Shown here: positions 36,101 through 43,071 of the stretch, piece by piece
Layout of the letters: every line of letters starts with the position of its first letter
Numbering within the stretch: position 1 is the first letter of the stretch
NCBI RefSeq assembly: GCF_004117875.1
Contig: NZ_RAHW01000002.1
Location: forward strand, 744,001-808,000
Source of the DNA: Geomonas oryzae
GTDB lineage: Bacteria > Desulfobacterota > Desulfuromonadia > Geobacterales > Geobacteraceae
DNA length: 64,000 bases
Reading direction: 5' to 3'
Translations under genes and position numbers: made by a program
The notes under the pieces: generated by a model
Database searches by the model: none
Told to the model about the DNA's origin: nothing
What the model saw: only the letters and a program-made list of their open reading frames with translations

Positions 36101-36156
36101 ACAAGTGGCAGCACGCAGATCAGAATCAGCCGGGTTAGAAAGGTTCTCAGCGACAT
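33121..36156 (-). CDS. Membrane-bound hybrid histidine kinase (Cache-PAS-GAF-HK-REC)
   Basis: A 1011-residue sensor. Membrane span 1 at about 8-28, extracytoplasmic Cache-like domain about 30-255 (VPVVRNGRTTEVLLCLTEAS), span 2 at about 256-280, PAS about 325-455, GAF about 460-630 with cysteines in GGHICVDCPLSKG, HisKA in [17 protein letters not shown], HATPase (NLAVNARDAVQ, DTGTGMD, GKGTGLGLSTVYGIV), receiver 892-1011 with D943 and the lysine in LLSKPF. The cluster CC...C..C in the GAF region could bind a metal or cofactor. Signal unknown. Confidence 0.93.
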   Translation of the reverse strand: MSLRTFLTRLILICVLPLVLLAAYLAADNVRTLKRQYELQAKTLTRNVAIALDRQVESLVSGLQVLAASSSVGDPARLGELYQEAQLFHRTFDSHVLLSDLQKQMILNTRVPLGAPLPHLPVVRGRSSFGAVMATGRPAVSDLFFGPVARTPLVSIAVPVVRNGRTTEVLLCLTEASKFQHRLDELVIPADWAVSVVDGSNAVIARRAPKGQPQKVSQSGHGRFRAGATLAPWSVVVEVPEKTYGAPMRGAVLAMFAAIAAATLVSLTGAMLAGRRLARSVEALAQTPGSADAGSPIAEVEEVRGMLLSAASAREKAEATLRESEERLRLLGDNLPESYVYQYHHEPDGKVRFVHLSAGVERVHGVTREAALADPWVLHGQIDPEQLPELAEQEQLSGASLSDFKMELRMRRADGEWRWLQMRSRPRKRSDGIVVWDGVATDITERKLVEARIEHLNRVLRAVRTVDQLIVRERDPLRLTEGVCQLLVEHRGYGSALIVLTDRAGGVLHVAQSGAGDPFPGVAEMLERDGIPSCCRKEIGRTGVFSITEGGHICVDCPLSKGLREQRTMCIVLRYEQDLHGLMVVSLNGHEGGDSEETELFAGLAGDVAFAIHNIEQGRERVRMQDERDRFEAELRQAQKMEAIGQLAGGIAHDFNNMLSVIVGFTQLAMARLDPEDPQYGNLEQVRKAGERSAELTRQLLAFSRKQAAAPKVVDLNEVISDQRKMLSRLIGEDLEVNFQAAADLWNIRIDPSQVHQILTNLAVNARDAVQGVGRVTIATANVTLDPGESMHLQLTPGEYVLLAFSDTGTGMDPQTRERIFEPFFTTKKEGKGTGLGLSTVYGIVRQNAGAIQVESAPGAGTTFRIYFPRTAEEAVTTHENRNQTQAAGTETVLVVEDEEQVLNLTRVMLEEAGYQVLPARSGADALATCESYQGEIHLLLTDVVMPMLNGKELQEQVLKVRPGVKTLFMSGYGEEIIAHRGILDHGTALLSKPFSGEQLLRKVREVLDAQ

Positions 36157-36271
36157 GCCGGCATCCTTGCGCAGGTTCTAGCAGGACATGGCTGAAAACG
36201 GTGGCCACTGGATCACGCGGGGTGAAGTGACGGGCGAAAACGCACCCGATATTTCAAAATTCCACATGAAA

Positions 36272-36287
36272 GCGTATCGACATACGC
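36272..36287. repeat. Short perfect palindrome between kinase and mntP
   Basis: GCGTATCGACATACGC, a 6-bp stem with a CGAC loop, in the 200-base gap upstream of the hybrid kinase gene. It could be a regulator site for that kinase gene. Nothing else is seen in this gap. Confidence 0.4.
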
Positions 36288-36358
36288 CCCGGTGACTTTA
36301 GCCGATAATGTCTGAAAAAGGTATTGGGGATCAATGATGGGACGGCGCATCATCGACG

Positions 36359-36922
36359 CTATTTCAGCAGCGTGTGTTCAAGAAGGATCTTGAGTCCGAT
36401 GAGGCAAAGGACCACCCCGCCGCAGACCTCCACCCTCTTTCCCCAGTTGTCGCCCAGCTTTCGCCCCAGGAGCATGCCGGTTACCGTGAGGACGCCCGCG
36501 ACGATGCCTATGACAACGGAGGGTACCCAGACGCTGACGCCCAGCATGGCGAGGGAAAGACCGACCGCGAAGGCGTCGATGCTGGTGGCTATGGAAAGCA
36601 TCACCATGGTGAGTCCGCGGGTCGGATCGGAGGGGTCCCCATCCTCTTCGTCATCGAAGGCCTCGACGATCATCCTTCCGCCCACATAGGCAAGAAGGCC
36701 GAAGGCGATCCAGTGGTCATAGGAGGTGATCCATTTCTGGACCGTGAGCCCCAAAAGCCAGCCGGCGATCGGCATGAGGGCCTGGAAAAGGCCGAAGTGA
36801 AAGCCGAGGCGGAAAAGGTGCCGCCCGGTGATGGGGTTCAAGACCGCGCCCGCAGCGAGGGCGACGGCGAAGGCGTCCATGGCGAGGGCCACGGCGATCC
36901 CCATGATGCTGATCCAATCCAT
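36359..36922 (-). CDS. mntP: Manganese efflux pump MntP
   Basis: A 187-residue membrane protein with six spans, made of two MntP repeats. The conserved acidic residues are in ALAMDAFAVALAAG and ATSIDAFAVGLSLAML. It exports Mn(II). AGGAG lies 5 bases before ATG 36922, whose MDWISIMGIAVALAMDAF start matches the family; the upstream in-frame extension is not hydrophobic and is rejected. A DUF2845 gene lies 22 bases upstream on the same strand, so any Mn riboswitch would have to precede that gene; none was seen. Confidence 0.93.
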   Translation of the reverse strand: MDWISIMGIAVALAMDAFAVALAAGAVLNPITGRHLFRLGFHFGLFQALMPIAGWLLGLTVQKWITSYDHWIAFGLLAYVGGRMIVEAFDDEEDGDPSDPTRGLTMVMLSIATSIDAFAVGLSLAMLGVSVWVPSVVIGIVAGVLTVTGMLLGRKLGDNWGKRVEVCGGVVLCLIGLKILLEHTLLK

Positions 36923-36944
36923 TGATTCTCCTGCTGATGTGGCC

Positions 36945-37286
36945 TTAGTACCCGTAGTCGAGGCTCTGGATCCGGCAAACGCGGCCGTCCTGAAGCTCGA
37001 GCTGGTACTGGAATTCATTGGGGCCGAAGTTGAAGATCCAGTTGTCCACGACGATGGTGGTGACGGTCGCGGTCTTGGTCCCGTAGGTCCCCTTCTCCAC
37101 TACCTTTTTAGAGCTCTGCGTCGCGGTCGCGGGCTCCCCGCATTTCGCCACCACCTCGCCTGCCGAATTGCCGATGGAGACGATCCCCCCCTTGCACCGC
37201 ATGCTCTCGGAATCGGCGGCGGAGGCACAGTCAAACGCCGCCAGGGTCACGCAAAGGGCCGCAAGAAAACCGAAGAATGCTTTCAT
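36945..37286 (-). CDS. Secreted DUF2845-like protein
   Basis: A 113-residue protein with signal peptide MKAFFGFLAALCVTLAAFDC, cut near ASA-AD. The mature part has MRCKGGIVSIGNSAGEVVAKCGEPA, where two cysteines flank a conserved glycine-rich turn, and a late cysteine in GRVCRIQSLDYGY; these are the marks of DUF2845. It is probably periplasmic. It is the first gene of a two-gene unit with mntP. Function unknown. Confidence 0.82.
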   Translation of the reverse strand: MKAFFGFLAALCVTLAAFDCASAADSESMRCKGGIVSIGNSAGEVVAKCGEPATATQSSKKVVEKGTYGTKTATVTTIVVDNWIFNFGPNEFQYQLELQDGRVCRIQSLDYGY

Positions 37287-37319
37287 AGCCGTTCCTCCCT
37301 CAGGTGTAGTCAGAGCAGG

Positions 37320-37348
37320 ACTATATAGCGGAAGCCTGCTTTTGAAAA
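37320..37348 (-). promoter_or_regulatory. Candidate promoter of DUF2845-mntP
   Basis: On the minus strand TTTTCA (37343-37348), a 17-base spacer, then TATAGT (37320-37325), about 34 bases before the DUF2845 ATG, which has GGGAGGA as ribosome site. Confidence 0.55.
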
Positions 37349-37353
37349 GGATA

Positions 37354-38454
37354 TTACGCCGCGCGTCTGCCGATTACGTGCACCGAGGTGGCCTTGAAGG
37401 AGGCGAAGATCTCCTTACCCTCGAACAGGGCAAGCTCCGCGAACGATTCCCGGGTGACGTAGGCTGTGAGCGGGAAACCGCAGTCAAGACGCAGCTCGAG
37501 GAAGGGGCCCATCGTGGCGATGCCTACGACGCGCCCTGCGAAATGGTTGCGGGCACTGCTTTTCTCCTCGGAATGGCCCAGGCTCACGGTGACGTTCTCG
37601 GGACGGATACAGCAGTAGACGAACGCGCCGAGCTGCGCCTCCCCCACCGTATCTATTTCGCTTCCCGCCACCCGAACCGTCATCCGCTGGTCCCGGTTGT
37701 CAACCACCTCTCCTTCGAGGATGGTCTCCATCCCGACGAAGTTGGCGACGAACTCGTTCACGGGATGGTTCATCACCGCGGCAGGGGTCCCTTCCTGGAC
37801 GATGCGCCCGCCGTTCATCACCACGATGCGCTGCGACATCCTGAGCGCTTCGGACTGGTCGTGGGTGACCAGGATGGCGGCGATGCCGCGGTCGCGGATG
37901 ATGCCGTCCATGTCCTCGGTGAGCGCCTGTCTCGTGGGGGGATCGAGGTTGGCGAAAGGCTCGTCGAAAAGAATCACCTCGGGTTCCACGGCAAAGGCGC
38001 GGGCGAGACTCACGCGGCGCGCCTCGCCGCCGGAGAGCTTGCGCGCCGAGCGCTGCGCCATGTCGGCAAGCCGGAAGCGCTCCAGGTAGGACGTGACCCG
38101 GCTCTTGATCTCGCCGCGCCCCATCCCCCTGATCTTCAGCCCGCTCGCCACGTTGTCGAAGACGGTGGCGTCGAAGAGAAGCGGTTCCTGAAGCACCATG
38201 GCGATGCTGCGGCGTACCTTGAGCCAATCGGCGGAATTCGCTATCTGACGCCCCCGGTAGGAGACGGTGCCGCTGCTACGCTTGATAAGACCCAAAAGGG
38301 AAAGAAGCAGCGTAGACTTCCCGGCGCCGTTTGGTCCGATCAGTGAGACGAATTCGTTTTCCGACAAAGAAAAAGAGGGTATATCGAGCACCGGCACGCC
38401 GCCTCGATCCACCCTCAGCCCTTTCAGGTCGAGCACGTTTTGTTGCTGTGTCAT
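37354..38454 (-). CDS. tupC: Tungstate ABC transporter ATPase
   Basis: A 366-residue ATPase. Walker A is GPNGAGKST, signature LSGGEARRVSLARA, Walker B VILFDEPFANLD and H-loop LVTHDQSEAL. A C-terminal TOBE/MOP-like region (about 240-366) is longer than in many TupC proteins and resembles ModC. It starts inside the tupB stop (ATGA). With TupA of the tungstate type it should energise tungstate import for tungsten or molybdenum enzymes. Confidence 0.9.
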   Translation of the reverse strand: MTQQQNVLDLKGLRVDRGGVPVLDIPSFSLSENEFVSLIGPNGAGKSTLLLSLLGLIKRSSGTVSYRGRQIANSADWLKVRRSIAMVLQEPLLFDATVFDNVASGLKIRGMGRGEIKSRVTSYLERFRLADMAQRSARKLSGGEARRVSLARAFAVEPEVILFDEPFANLDPPTRQALTEDMDGIIRDRGIAAILVTHDQSEALRMSQRIVVMNGGRIVQEGTPAAVMNHPVNEFVANFVGMETILEGEVVDNRDQRMTVRVAGSEIDTVGEAQLGAFVYCCIRPENVTVSLGHSEEKSSARNHFAGRVVGIATMGPFLELRLDCGFPLTAYVTRESFAELALFEGKEIFASFKATSVHVIGRRAA

Positions 38455-39149
38455 CTAGGCCTTTCTCGCTGCTGGATGTAGGTAAGGATGTAGTTGACCG
38501 CGAAGCAGAATAGCAGAAGGATCACCGACAGGGCAATGGCGATGTCGAAATTGCCCCGCCCGGTCTCCATCACCGTCGCCGTGGTGAGGACGCGGGTATA
38601 GCCGCGCACGTTGCCCCCCACCATGATGGAGGCGCCCACCTCGGAGATGACCCCGCCGAAACCGGCCATGACGCCGGCCATAAGCGGCAGCCTCGCCTCC
38701 CGGACGAGCATCATGACCATCTGCTTTCTGGTGGCGCCGAGGGCGAGGATCTGCAGCCTCAGGTTCGCCGGGAGGTTCTGCATGGCGCCGATGGTGATCC
38801 CCATGACGATGGGGGTGGCGATGACGGTCTGCGCGATGACGATGGCGGTCGGGGTGTAGAGAAGTTCCAGGTAGCCCAACGGGCCGTTTCTCCAGAGCAT
38901 GATGGAAACGAACAGGCCCACCACCACCGGCGGCAGGCCCATCCCGGTATTCACCACGCTCACCAGGATCTTCTTGCCGGGGAAGCTCGTCAGGGCGACC
39001 AGCGTCCCCGCCGAGATGCCGATGACAAGCGAGAAGAGCGTGGCGAGTCCGGAGACCTTGAGCGAAAGCCAGGCGATGCCCAGCACCTCGCTGTCGAGCG
39101 AAGCGAGGAGCTGGGCGGCCTTTAAGATCCCTTCAAGGATTACGTCCAT
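38451..39149 (-). CDS. tupB: Tungstate ABC transporter permease
   Basis: A 232-residue permease with about six spans. The EAA loop reads LRLQILALGATRKQMVMMLVREARLPLMAG, and TVIATPIVMGITIGAMQNLP precedes it. The MDVILEGILKAAQLLASLD N-terminus is like that of TupB proteins. It sits 3 bases after tupA and overlaps tupC. Confidence 0.92.
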   Translation of the reverse strand: MDVILEGILKAAQLLASLDSEVLGIAWLSLKVSGLATLFSLVIGISAGTLVALTSFPGKKILVSVVNTGMGLPPVVVGLFVSIMLWRNGPLGYLELLYTPTAIVIAQTVIATPIVMGITIGAMQNLPANLRLQILALGATRKQMVMMLVREARLPLMAGVMAGFGGVISEVGASIMVGGNVRGYTRVLTTATVMETGRGNFDIAIALSVILLLFCFAVNYILTYIQQRERPR

Positions 39150-39152
39150 TAA

Positions 39153-40019
39153 TTACAGCCCCAGGCTCTTCGGGTCTTTGCCGGCATCCGGGAAGAAGAG
39201 CGGGGAACCGAACTCCTTCTTGCCGAAGGTGGCGATGATCCCCTGGACCTTCTTGGAGACCATGAAGTCGGCGAACGCCTTGGCGCCGGCGTTGTTCACC
39301 TTGGGCCACTTGGCGGGGTTCACCTCGATGACGTGGTAGACGTTGAGGAGCTTCGGCTCGCCTTCCACCATGATCTGCAGGCCGAGATGCGCCTTCTTGT
39401 TGAGGGCCAGATAGGTGCCGCGGTCGGAGAGGAGGTACCCCTTCTTCTCGGCGGCGACGTTCAGGGTCTCACCCATGCCGAGACCGGTCTGCTGGAACCA
39501 CTTCTGCCCTTCGGGGTTGATGCCGGCGGCCTTCAAAAGCCCCTTCTCCTTGGCGTGGGTCCCGGAGTTGTCACCCCTGGAGAGCCAGAGGGAGCCGGTC
39601 TTTGCGACGGTCTTAAGCGCCTCGGCGGCGGTCTTCGTGCCGCGGATCTTCGCGGGATCGCCCGCCGGACCGAGGATGATGAAGTCGTTGTGCATGACGA
39701 GCTTTCTGTTCTGCCCGAAACCGCCTTCCATGAACTTCTTCTCGGCCTCCGGGGAGTGCACGAGGAGCACGTCCGCCTCACCCTTCTCCCCCATCTTCAT
39801 GGCCTGGCCGGAACCTACCGAGATGGTCTTGACGAAGTAGCCGGTCTGCTTCTCGAAGATCGGGATCAGCACGTCGAGAAGACCGGAATCCTGCGTCGAG
39901 GTGGTGGTGGCGAGGATGAGGTTTTTCTGCTCGGCGGCCCAACCGGTGGAGACCGAGGCGACCGCGCTCACGAGGAACAGGGCGACGAACAGGGGAAGCA
40001 TTCTTAGGATTCGATTCAT
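39153..40019 (-). CDS. tupA: Tungstate-binding protein TupA
   Basis: A 288-residue periplasmic binding protein. The signal peptide ends near STGWA-AE. The anion site motif LILATTTSTQDSGLLD and the following VGSGQAMKMGEKGEADVLLVHSP are the signature of TupA, which binds tungstate in preference to molybdate. A ModE-like box and the modE gene lie directly upstream. Confidence 0.94.
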   Translation of the reverse strand: MNRILRMLPLFVALFLVSAVASVSTGWAAEQKNLILATTTSTQDSGLLDVLIPIFEKQTGYFVKTISVGSGQAMKMGEKGEADVLLVHSPEAEKKFMEGGFGQNRKLVMHNDFIILGPAGDPAKIRGTKTAAEALKTVAKTGSLWLSRGDNSGTHAKEKGLLKAAGINPEGQKWFQQTGLGMGETLNVAAEKKGYLLSDRGTYLALNKKAHLGLQIMVEGEPKLLNVYHVIEVNPAKWPKVNNAGAKAFADFMVSKKVQGIIATFGKKEFGSPLFFPDAGKDPKSLGL

Positions 40020-40064
40020 GCAGGGCTACTCCTTTTTTAGTGATTTTTTCCGCGTGCCGCCAAG

Positions 40065-40088
40065 CGTCATAGTGCTCCGAATATAGCG
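40065..40088. promoter_or_regulatory. Candidate ModE box upstream of tupA
   Basis: CGTCATA (40065-40071), ten bases, TATAGCG (40082-40088): an imperfect inverted repeat with the same arm and spacer length as the site upstream of modE (41073-41096). It lies 46 bases before the tupA ATG. ModE-type sites in other bacteria have the form CGTTATA-N-TATAACG-like arms. Confidence 0.6.
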
Positions 40089-40098
40089 ACACGCCTGG

Positions 40099-40122
40099 AA
40101 AAAGGGACGGGGTGTCCGTCCC
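40099..40122 (-). terminator. Terminator of modE
   Basis: On the minus strand GGGACGG (40116-40122) pairs with CCGTCCC (40104-40110), followed by five T residues. It lies 11 bases past the modE stop and separates it from the tup unit. Confidence 0.8.
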
Positions 40123-40133
40123 CTTACTTGGTT

Positions 40134-40946
40134 TCAGCTTACGCCGAGGATGACGCTCGAGGCCTTGAAGAGGGTGCAGGCGTGTCCGCCGACCTTGAGG
40201 GCCAGGGTGGTCCCGCTTTCATGCGTGATCACGGCGCTTATCGTGTTGCCGCCGCCCACCTCGACGTCGACTTCCGTGGAGACGGCTCCCTCGATCACCT
40301 TGACGACGGTGCCGCACATGACGTTGCGGGCGCTGATTTTCGCGTCGTGCAGGTCGGTCCCGACCATGACGGAACTCGCCTTGATGATGGCATAGGCGGA
40401 GCCGCCTTCCCTGAGGGCAAGGTTATCGACGGCGCCGTTGGTGATGACGGCGACAAGCGGGGCTCCGCCGGTGAGGGTGAGGGTGACCTCGGCGTTGACC
40501 GGCCCTCGGGTGATCCTGGTGATGGTTCCGGACAAAACGTTGCGGGCGCTGACTTTCATGGAAATCCTCCTCAGGAGCTGGTACAGGCTTGCCGTGTCGC
40601 CGAGTCTCCCCTCGAGATTCTCCAGGAATTTACGGTGCTCTTCCTGGAGCACTCCGTACTGCTTCACAACCTCTTTGCCGTATGGGGTGAGGGTCGTTCC
40701 ACCGCCGCCCCTGCCGCCGGTGACGCGTTCGACGAGCGGCTTTTCCGCCAGGTTGTTGATCATGTTGACCAGGTCCCACGCGTTCTTGTAACTGATCCCC
40801 ACCGCCTTCGCAGCCTTGGTGATGGAGCCTAGCTCGTCTATCGTCTCAAGCAGTTTGATCCGGTCCAGCCCAAGGAACTTCTGGTCGTCCTTGTGGAACC
40901 AGAGAGCCCCTTCGAGCTCAATGCCGCGTTTTACGCCCTGGCTCAA
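40134..40946 (-). CDS. modE: ModE-family molybdate/tungstate-responsive regulator
   Basis: A 270-residue regulator. A LysR-like winged helix (about 20-120: ITKAAKAVGISYKNAWDLVNMI, RGGGGTTLTPYG) precedes two MOP/TOBE oxyanion-binding domains (KVSARNVLSGTITRITRG and KISARNVMCGTVVKVIEG repeats). It should sense molybdate or tungstate and control tupABC. AGGTGAG 5 bases before TTG 40946 favours that start; ATG 40985 would add 13 residues but has a weak ribosome site. A ModE-like box lies in its upstream region, which suggests autoregulation. Confidence 0.92.
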   Translation of the reverse strand: MSQGVKRGIELEGALWFHKDDQKFLGLDRIKLLETIDELGSITKAAKAVGISYKNAWDLVNMINNLAEKPLVERVTGGRGGGGTTLTPYGKEVVKQYGVLQEEHRKFLENLEGRLGDTASLYQLLRRISMKVSARNVLSGTITRITRGPVNAEVTLTLTGGAPLVAVITNGAVDNLALREGGSAYAIIKASSVMVGTDLHDAKISARNVMCGTVVKVIEGAVSTEVDVEVGGGNTISAVITHESGTTLALKVGGHACTLFKASSVILGVS

Positions 40947-41072
40947 AATCTCACCTCGATGCACCCAATGACATAGATACTTCATTCACTGTCTCAGCGC
41001 AGAATTCGAGTCAGTATACGTCGAAGACAGTCAGTGTAAAGTTAATCACCAATAGAAATACGATTGGGCAGC

Positions 41073-41096
41073 CGTTATATCACAAACAACATAGCG
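41073..41096. promoter_or_regulatory. Candidate ModE box upstream of modE
   Basis: CGTTATA (41073-41079), ten bases, CATAGCG (41090-41096). Arm sequences and the ten-base spacer match the tupA site. It lies about 130 bases before the TTG start of modE in a 215-base AT-rich gap that holds no gene. Confidence 0.6.
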
Positions 41097-41160
41097 TAAA
41101 CAAGAAAAGTAGGAAGGTGGGGGCGTATACATTTTTTCGGTCCCGGGACTACCGATGCTC

Positions 41161-41940
41161 TCACGTAGCCGCGTTTGTGGCCGATAGAAACTCCGCCCGG
41201 TTCCAGGTGGTCATGCAGGAGGGATGCAGGGGATCGGGCCGGCAAAGGTAGGTTTCGTCGCCGGGATGCTCGGTTATGCGCAGCCCAGCGGAGCGGAGCA
41301 TCGCCTCGATACCGGCGTGGTTTGCGATCCACCAGTTGGTCGGGTCGCCCGCGAAGCGCTCCTCGATGAAGGACATCTTCGGCCACCCAGGCTCGAGGAG
41401 GGCGTCGCGTTCGTTGATCCAGAAATCGTGCTGCCCCGCCACCTCTCGGCCGGGCATGGTGATGGTCTGGAAAACGAGCATCCCCGCCGTCTTCTGGGCC
41501 ACGATATCGAGGGCGAGCATCGGGTAGCGCAGGTGGTAGAAGACCCCCATGAAGAGGACGAGGTCGAACTTCCCCTTGATGCGCGCCAAGTCGTACACCT
41601 GCATCTGCCGGAATTCGACCCGGTCGCGCAGGCCGTACTGCTCGGCCGCCCAGTCCGCCTGCTCCAGGTAGTGACCATCGCAGTCGATCCCCAGGACGCG
41701 GGCTCCGCGGCGCGCCAGTTCGAAGGAGTAGAAACCGGCATTGCAGCCGATGTCGAGCGCGCTCCAGCCGTTCAGGTCTTCGGGGATGCAGTCGGAGATC
41801 TCGCGCCATTTGAAAGACGGAAAGTCTCCCAGGAAGTGGTCCGGGGCCGTTTCGGTTCCGTCCGGCAGGTGCAGGTTGTGAAACCAGGGGGAGAGTTCCT
41901 TGATGTCTTCTTCCAGCGTTCTCGGTTTCGCGTGGTTCAT
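41161..41940 (-). CDS. SAM-dependent methyltransferase (TIGR04290-like)
   Basis: A 259-residue class I methyltransferase. SAM motif I is ALDIGCNAGFYSFELARRGA, motif II GIDCDGHYLEQADWAAEQYG, and post-motif FDLVLFMGVFYHLRYPMLAL. The N-terminal KELSPWFHNLHLPDGTETAPDH and C-terminal LCRPDP stretches are like the TIGR04290 family, which I recall next to glycosyltransferases. It is the last gene of the minus-strand carbohydrate cluster, 75 bases after a CgeB-like gene. The acceptor, perhaps a sugar or glycoside, is unknown. Confidence 0.85.
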   Translation of the reverse strand: MNHAKPRTLEEDIKELSPWFHNLHLPDGTETAPDHFLGDFPSFKWREISDCIPEDLNGWSALDIGCNAGFYSFELARRGARVLGIDCDGHYLEQADWAAEQYGLRDRVEFRQMQVYDLARIKGKFDLVLFMGVFYHLRYPMLALDIVAQKTAGMLVFQTITMPGREVAGQHDFWINERDALLEPGWPKMSFIEERFAGDPTNWWIANHAGIEAMLRSAGLRITEHPGDETYLCRPDPLHPSCMTTWNRAEFLSATNAAT

Positions 41941-41971
41941 GCGGCTACCTTTCGAAAAGAATTTGACTCCC

Positions 41972-42002
41972 GGGGGACTTGCTCCGCAGGTGCCAGTCCC
42001 CC
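41972..42002 (-). repeat. GGGGAC...GTCCCC repeat, family 3 copy 2
   Basis: On the minus strand it reads GGGGGACTGGCACCTGCGG then AGCAAGTCCCCC, closely matching 15119-15149. It lies between the CgeB-like gene and the methyltransferase gene and can form a hairpin. Confidence 0.7.
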
Positions 42003-42015
42003 TCCGGAGGGAGGA

Positions 42016-43071
42016 CTACAGAGCGGTCAGGTATTCCTCGAGTTCCTCGGCGCGACAGGCGGCGGAGTGGTGGCCGAGCACCCGGGCGCGTGCTCGCTCT
42101 CCGATGGCGCGACGCTCCTCCTCCGGAAAGCGCTGCAGGAAACGAAGCATCTCTTCGGCACTGGAGGCGACGAGGATCTCCTCGCCCGGTGTGAAGAACT
42201 CTTCCAGCCCCGGCCAGCGGTCCGACACAACTGGAACGGCGCAGGCGGCCGCCTCGAAAAGACGCACGCTCGGAGAATACCCCGCAACGAGCATCTGCCT
42301 CCGGGTCAGGTTGAGCGTGAAGCGCTGCGAGCTGTAGAACTCGCTGTGACACTCGGGAGGAAGATGCTCGATGTGATGCGTGTTCTCCGGCCAATTGAGC
42401 GAGGCGGGATACTGGGCGCCGGCGACCACGAAGCGCCCCTTGCGCCAGTGGGAGGCGGCCTGGAAAAGGAGCTGCTCCAGACCGGGCTGCCGGTCGTCAC
42501 TGTAGGTTCCGAGGTACCCCAGATCCCAGCGCGGCGTAACCGGCATCGGGAAATGCACCAGCGGATCGACGGAGCAGTAAAGGGGGCGCGCGGCACGGGA
42601 GCCGTAGTGACGCTCGAGATGGTCGAGGGTCGGGCCGCCGGTGAAGGAGAGATAGAGGTCGTAGCAGGGAATCAGGTCCTCGCTCAGGTACTGGCACTCC
42701 CCCCTGGCAAGGGCGGCCAGGGTCACCGGGGTGTCGATGTCGTAGAATGCCTTGATTCCCTTCGCGTGCCGGCTCACCCACTTTCCGACCTCGATCCCCT
42801 GGTAGACGTAGGAGCCGACGATGACGCAATCCGCATCACAGATCTCGGGGCCGTATTCCGAGAAAAGCTCGTCCAGTGAGCCGTAGAGAAGCGTCCTGCA
42901 GAAGGGGGGCTCCGGGAGGTCGCGGTGCGCCTCGTACCAGCGTGCGTCGCGCTCAAGGAAGAGGATCTCGTGCCCGCGGCGGTCCATTTCCCGCAAAAGG
43001 CCGCGGTAGGTGGTGGCATGACCGTTTCCCCAGGAAGAGGTGATCGAGAGCCCAAGGACGACTATCTTCAT
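42016..43071 (-). CDS. CgeB-like glycosyltransferase 1
   Basis: A 351-residue protein of the CgeB/GT4-like type. The N-terminal Rossmann half (MKIVVLGLSITSSWGNGHAT) starts with the GNG/HAT loop shared with its neighbours. The C-terminal half has VRLFEAAACAVPVVSDRWPGLEEFFTPGEEIL, the nucleotide-sugar-binding signature of CgeB proteins. GGAGG lies 5 bases before ATG 43071, which overlaps the upstream stop (ATGA). Donor and acceptor sugars are unknown. Confidence 0.88.
   Translation of the reverse strand: MKIVVLGLSITSSWGNGHATTYRGLLREMDRRGHEILFLERDARWYEAHRDLPEPPFCRTLLYGSLDELFSEYGPEICDADCVIVGSYVYQGIEVGKWVSRHAKGIKAFYDIDTPVTLAALARGECQYLSEDLIPCYDLYLSFTGGPTLDHLERHYGSRAARPLYCSVDPLVHFPMPVTPRWDLGYLGTYSDDRQPGLEQLLFQAASHWRKGRFVVAGAQYPASLNWPENTHHIEHLPPECHSEFYSSQRFTLNLTRRQMLVAGYSPSVRLFEAAACAVPVVSDRWPGLEEFFTPGEEILVASSAEEMLRFLQRFPEEERRAIGERARARVLGHHSAACRAEELEEYLTAL

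Noticed and set aside
36923-37018. Longer start for mntP
   Set aside because: The extension is antisense of the DUF2845 gene end, is Ser/Thr-rich and not hydrophobic, while ATG 36922 has AGGAG 5 bases upstream.
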